A stretch of 64,000 bases of DNA from the NCBI RefSeq assembly GCF_000876015.1, contig NZ_BBQM01000001.1:62001-126000 (forward strand), given 5' to 3'. The notes below the pieces were generated by a model. That model was not told the DNA's origin, made no database searches, and was given only the letters and a program-made list of their open reading frames with translations. This DNA comes from Cupriavidus basilensis (GTDB lineage: Bacteria > Pseudomonadota > Gammaproteobacteria > Burkholderiales > Burkholderiaceae). Positions 61,678 through 64,000 of this stretch are shown here, piece by piece. The first letter of the stretch is position 1, and each line of letters opens with the position of its first letter. A program made the position numbers and the translations under genes.

Positions 61678-61713
61678 AAAAAACCCCGGCACCGGAAGGT
61701 GGCGGGGTTTTTT
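61678..61713. terminator. bidirectional terminator between ferredoxin and pth
   Basis: AAAAAACCCCG pairs with CGGGGTTTTTT around a partly paired 14-base centre. It serves the converging ferredoxin (+) and pth (-) genes. Confidence 0.9.
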
Positions 61714-61760
61714 GTTGGGTGCTTGTTGGGCGTTCCGCGCGCGTGATGCCGGCGCGGCGC

Positions 61761-62354
61761 TCAGCGGCCCGTGTGCAGCTCCAGCATGGCGCGCTCGCTC
61801 TCGCCCCTGGCCAGCAGCGACAGCGGCGCGATGCTGCGGTCGATGGCCTCGTCGATGGCCTGCTGCTCCTCGCGGCGCGGCGGCTTGAGCACATAATTGA
61901 TCACGTCCTCGCGCCCGCCCGCGCCGCCCGGCGCGTTGCGCGGATGGCCCACGCCCAGGCGCAGCCGCCAGTAGTCCTGCGTGGTCAGGTGCGCGGCGAT
62001 GTCCTTGAGGCCGTTGTGGCCGCCGGCGCCGCCGCCGCGCTTGAGCTTGACCGCGCCCGGCGGCAGGTCCATCTCGTCGTGGGCGACCAGGATCTCGTCG
62101 GGCAGGATCTTGTAGAAGCGCGCCAGCGACACCACCGACAGCCCCGAGCGGTTCATGAAGGTGGACGGCTTGAGCAGCCAGATGTCCTGGTCCCACAGGC
62201 GCGCGCGCGCGGCCAGCCCGTGGAAGCGGCCTTCCACGCGCAGCGTGGCGCCGCCCATGCGGGCAAGCTGGTCGACCAGCCAGAAGCCGGCGTTGTGGCG
62301 GGTGGCTTCGTATTCCGCCCCGGGATTGCCGAGGCCGACGATGAGTTTGATCAT
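61761..62354 (-). CDS. pth: peptidyl-tRNA hydrolase Pth
   Basis: Releases tRNA from stalled peptidyl-tRNA. The 197 residues match bacterial Pth. The catalytic His is in [12 protein letters not shown] at about 17-28, Asn in STFMNRSG, and Asp in [12 protein letters not shown]. The clamp [15 protein letters not shown] is intact. The ATG at 62354 opens on [11 protein letters not shown]. It is downstream of rplY and prs on the same strand. Confidence 0.96.
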   Translation of the reverse strand: MIKLIVGLGNPGAEYEATRHNAGFWLVDQLARMGGATLRVEGRFHGLAARARLWDQDIWLLKPSTFMNRSGLSVVSLARFYKILPDEILVAHDEMDLPPGAVKLKRGGGAGGHNGLKDIAAHLTTQDYWRLRLGVGHPRNAPGGAGGREDVINYVLKPPRREEQQAIDEAIDRSIAPLSLLARGESERAMLELHTGR

Positions 62355-62423
62355 GCGTGCACTACGTGGGTGAGGGCGGCCAGAGGCCAAGCATACGCGA
62401 AACGGCATGGGGACCGGCACGCG

Positions 62424-62451
62424 AAAAAAAACCGCCGGACACGCCGGCGGC
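62424..62451 (-). terminator. intrinsic terminator after rplY
   Basis: On the minus strand CCGCCGG-CGTGT-CCGGCGG is followed by eight T residues, 50 bp after the rplY stop and before pth. Confidence 0.9.
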
Positions 62452-62500
62452 TCTTTCTTGCCATTGCTGGTGCGCGGCCCGCGGGCCGCGCTCAGGCAAC

Positions 62501-63106
62501 TCAGGCAGCGGGCGTTTCGCCGCCTTCGGCAGCTTCCGCGACGCCACCGGCCGGCAGCGAGATGCTGGCGACGGCGGGGTTTTCGTCACCGTGGGTGATG
62601 GCGCTCACGCCCTTCGGCAGCTTCACGTCCGACAGGTGCAGGGTCTGGCCCAGCTCGCCCGCGCCCAGGTCCACCTCGATGAACTCGGGCAGGTCGGCCG
62701 GCAGGCACGACACTTCCAGTTCGTTCAGGATGTGGTTGACGATGCCGTGGCCCAGCTTCACGCCCGGGGCGTTTTCCTGGTTGACGAAGTGCAGCGGCAC
62801 CTTCACGTGGATCTTGTCCGAGGCCGACACGCGCTGGAAGTCGACGTGCAGCACCAGCGGCTTGAACGGGTGCATCTGGAACGCGCGCAGCAGGGCCTTC
62901 TCGGCCTTGCCTTCCACTTCCAGGTCGAGGATCGACGAGTGGAACGCTTCCTTCTTCAGCGCGTGGAACAGCGCGTTGTGATCGAGTTCGATCATCTTGG
63001 GTTCGGCAGCGCCGCCATAGATGATGCCCGGGGTCTTGCCGGCGTTGCGCAGGCGGCGGCTCGCACCCGTTCCCTGTACGCTACGCTCGAAAGCTACGAC
63101 TTTCAT
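62501..63106 (-). CDS. rplY: 50S ribosomal protein L25/general stress protein Ctc
   Basis: A 201-residue two-domain L25 (TL5/Ctc type). The N-terminal 5S rRNA-binding domain is [30 protein letters not shown], and the C-terminal beta domain has [22 protein letters not shown]. The acidic tail is [14 protein letters not shown]. It sits between prs and pth, the usual order in betaproteobacteria. Confidence 0.96.
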   Translation of the reverse strand: MKVVAFERSVQGTGASRRLRNAGKTPGIIYGGAAEPKMIELDHNALFHALKKEAFHSSILDLEVEGKAEKALLRAFQMHPFKPLVLHVDFQRVSASDKIHVKVPLHFVNQENAPGVKLGHGIVNHILNELEVSCLPADLPEFIEVDLGAGELGQTLHLSDVKLPKGVSAITHGDENPAVASISLPAGGVAEAAEGGETPAA

Positions 63107-63209
63107 GATGACTCCAAATGTAAGAGGGCTGTCCGCGACCAGACAGCCCGATGAACCGGCAGGAAAGGGCTATTCGCCCCTGCCCGCCACAGTAAAGCCT
63201 TGAATTCTA

Positions 63210-64000
63210 TCAGGAATCGGCAAACAGCGACATGATCGAGTCGCCCTTGACGATCCGGGTAAAGGTTTCGGCCAGCAGCGGCGCGGTCGACAGCTGGCGG
63301 ATCTTGCCGGACTGGATGGCGTCGTCGCGCAGCGGGATGGTGTCGCACACCACCACTTCGTCCAGCTCGGAATCCGCGATGCGGGCAGCGGCGCCGCCCG
63401 ACAGCACCGGATGGGTGCAATAGGCGAAGACCTTCTGCGCGCCGCGCTCCTTGAGCACCTGGGCCGCCTTGCACAGCGTGCCGCCGGTGTCGATCATGTC
63501 GTCCATGATCACGCAGTTGCGGCCGTCGACTTCACCGATGATGTTCATCACCTCGGCCACGTTGGCCTTGGGGCGGCGCTTGTCGATGATGGCCAGGTCG
63601 CAGTTGAGCTGCTTGGCCAGCGCACGGGCGCGCACCACGCCGCCGACGTCGGGCGAGACCACCAGCAGGTCGCCGTAGTTCTTCTCGCGCAGGTCGCCCA
63701 GCAGGACCGGCGAGGCGTAGATGTTGTCGACGGGGATGTCGAAGAAGCCCTGGATCTGGTCGGCGTGCAGGTCCATCGTCAGGATGCGGTCGACGCCGGC
63801 GACTTCCAGCATGTTGGCCACCACCTTGGCCGAGATCGCGACGCGCGCCGAGCGCGGGCGGCGGTCCTGGCGGGCATAGCCGAAGTAGGGCATGGCGGCG
63901 GTGATGCTGCGTGCCGAGGCGCGCTTGAGCGCGTCGACCATCACCATCAGTTCCATCAGGTTGTCGTTGGTCGGCGCGCAGGTAGACTGCAGCACGATGA
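63210..64000 (-). CDS. prs: ribose-phosphate pyrophosphokinase (partial, N-terminus outside window)
   Basis: Makes PRPP from ribose 5-phosphate and ATP. About 262 residues are visible and roughly 55 are missing at the N-terminus beyond base 64000. [26 protein letters not shown], the flexible loop [38 protein letters not shown] and the PRPP loop [17 protein letters not shown] are all present. It is upstream of rplY by 103 bp on the same strand. Confidence 0.95.
   Translation of the reverse strand, partial: IVLQSTCAPTNDNLMELMVMVDALKRASARSITAAMPYFGYARQDRRPRSARVAISAKVVANMLEVAGVDRILTMDLHADQIQGFFDIPVDNIYASPVLLGDLREKNYGDLLVVSPDVGGVVRARALAKQLNCDLAIIDKRRPKANVAEVMNIIGEVDGRNCVIMDDMIDTGGTLCKAAQVLKERGAQKVFAYCTHPVLSGGAAARIADSELDEVVVCDTIPLRDDAIQSGKIRQLSTAPLLAETFTRIVKGDSIMSLFADS

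Overview
The window is GC-rich chromosomal DNA of a betaproteobacterium in the Burkholderiales, most like the Cupriavidus/Ralstonia lineage. The grounds are a cytochrome aa3 oxidase cluster with small DUF2244, DUF2970 and DUF2909 partners, secB-gpsA linkage, an EIIA(Man)-HPr-EI phosphorelay without a sugar permease, a Bug-type binding protein, and the acidithiobacillus-type gshA. No rRNA, tRNA, IS element, prophage or CRISPR array was seen. The content is core-genome housekeeping and nutrient-response genes, most under 350 bp apart.

Layout. 1-1795 (-): PBP5/6 carboxypeptidase (cut by the window edge), an alpha/beta hydrolase, a thioredoxin-like [2Fe-2S] ferredoxin. 2031-6932 (+): C4-dicarboxylate transporter dctA with its sensor/regulator pair dctBD. 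7064-16062: an ammonia-lyase of the HAL/PAL/TAL family, a UvrD-like helicase, two thioredoxin-fold proteins, a lipoprotein, a LysE exporter, comM and ubiK. 16343-19294 (+): a sigma-54 promoter driving a TorF-like porin, glnK and amtB. 19445-24782 (+): a candidate small RNA, gshA-gshB and the PTS phosphorelay. 25018-25906: bfd-bfr with a Fur box. 26156-31067: moeB, ctpA, gpmA, then rhodanese, grxC and secB. 31184-35705: gpsA, a Bug protein, trmL, comF and a BioC-like methyltransferase. 35799-46381 (+): the aa3 oxidase and its haem and copper assembly genes (DUF2244, coxB, coxA, small protein, ctaG, DUF2970, coxC, surf1, ctaA, ctaB, sco). 46494-49662: rpoH, pirin, ybiB. 49781-53932 (-): nasT and the nitrate ABC transporter nrtA-nrtB-nrtD. 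54141-64000: FAH hydrolase and maleylacetoacetate isomerase, ftsY, an M16 protease pair, rsmD, coaD, ferredoxin, pth, rplY and prs (cut by the window edge).

Nitrogen and carbon regulation stand out. Three sigma-54 -24/-12 promoters of the same form (TGGCAC-N5-TTGC) precede dctA, the porin-glnK-amtB operon and nrtA. The dctA promoter has a perfect 22-bp palindrome and a second inverted repeat upstream, suited to DctD. The other two have NtrC-like TGCACC-N5-GGTGCR sites upstream.

The most striking element is the nrtA leader (minus strand, 53071-52929). It encodes three consecutive RNA hairpins, each with a six-base loop carrying A at position 1 and G at position 4, the signature read by ANTAR proteins. 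The third hairpin shares bases with a 14-bp intrinsic terminator just before nrtA, and the gene immediately upstream encodes the ANTAR protein NasT. This is a complete-looking antitermination switch layered on a sigma-54 promoter. A second theme is a set of short intergenic tandem repeats with 9-12-bp units at five separate gene boundaries.
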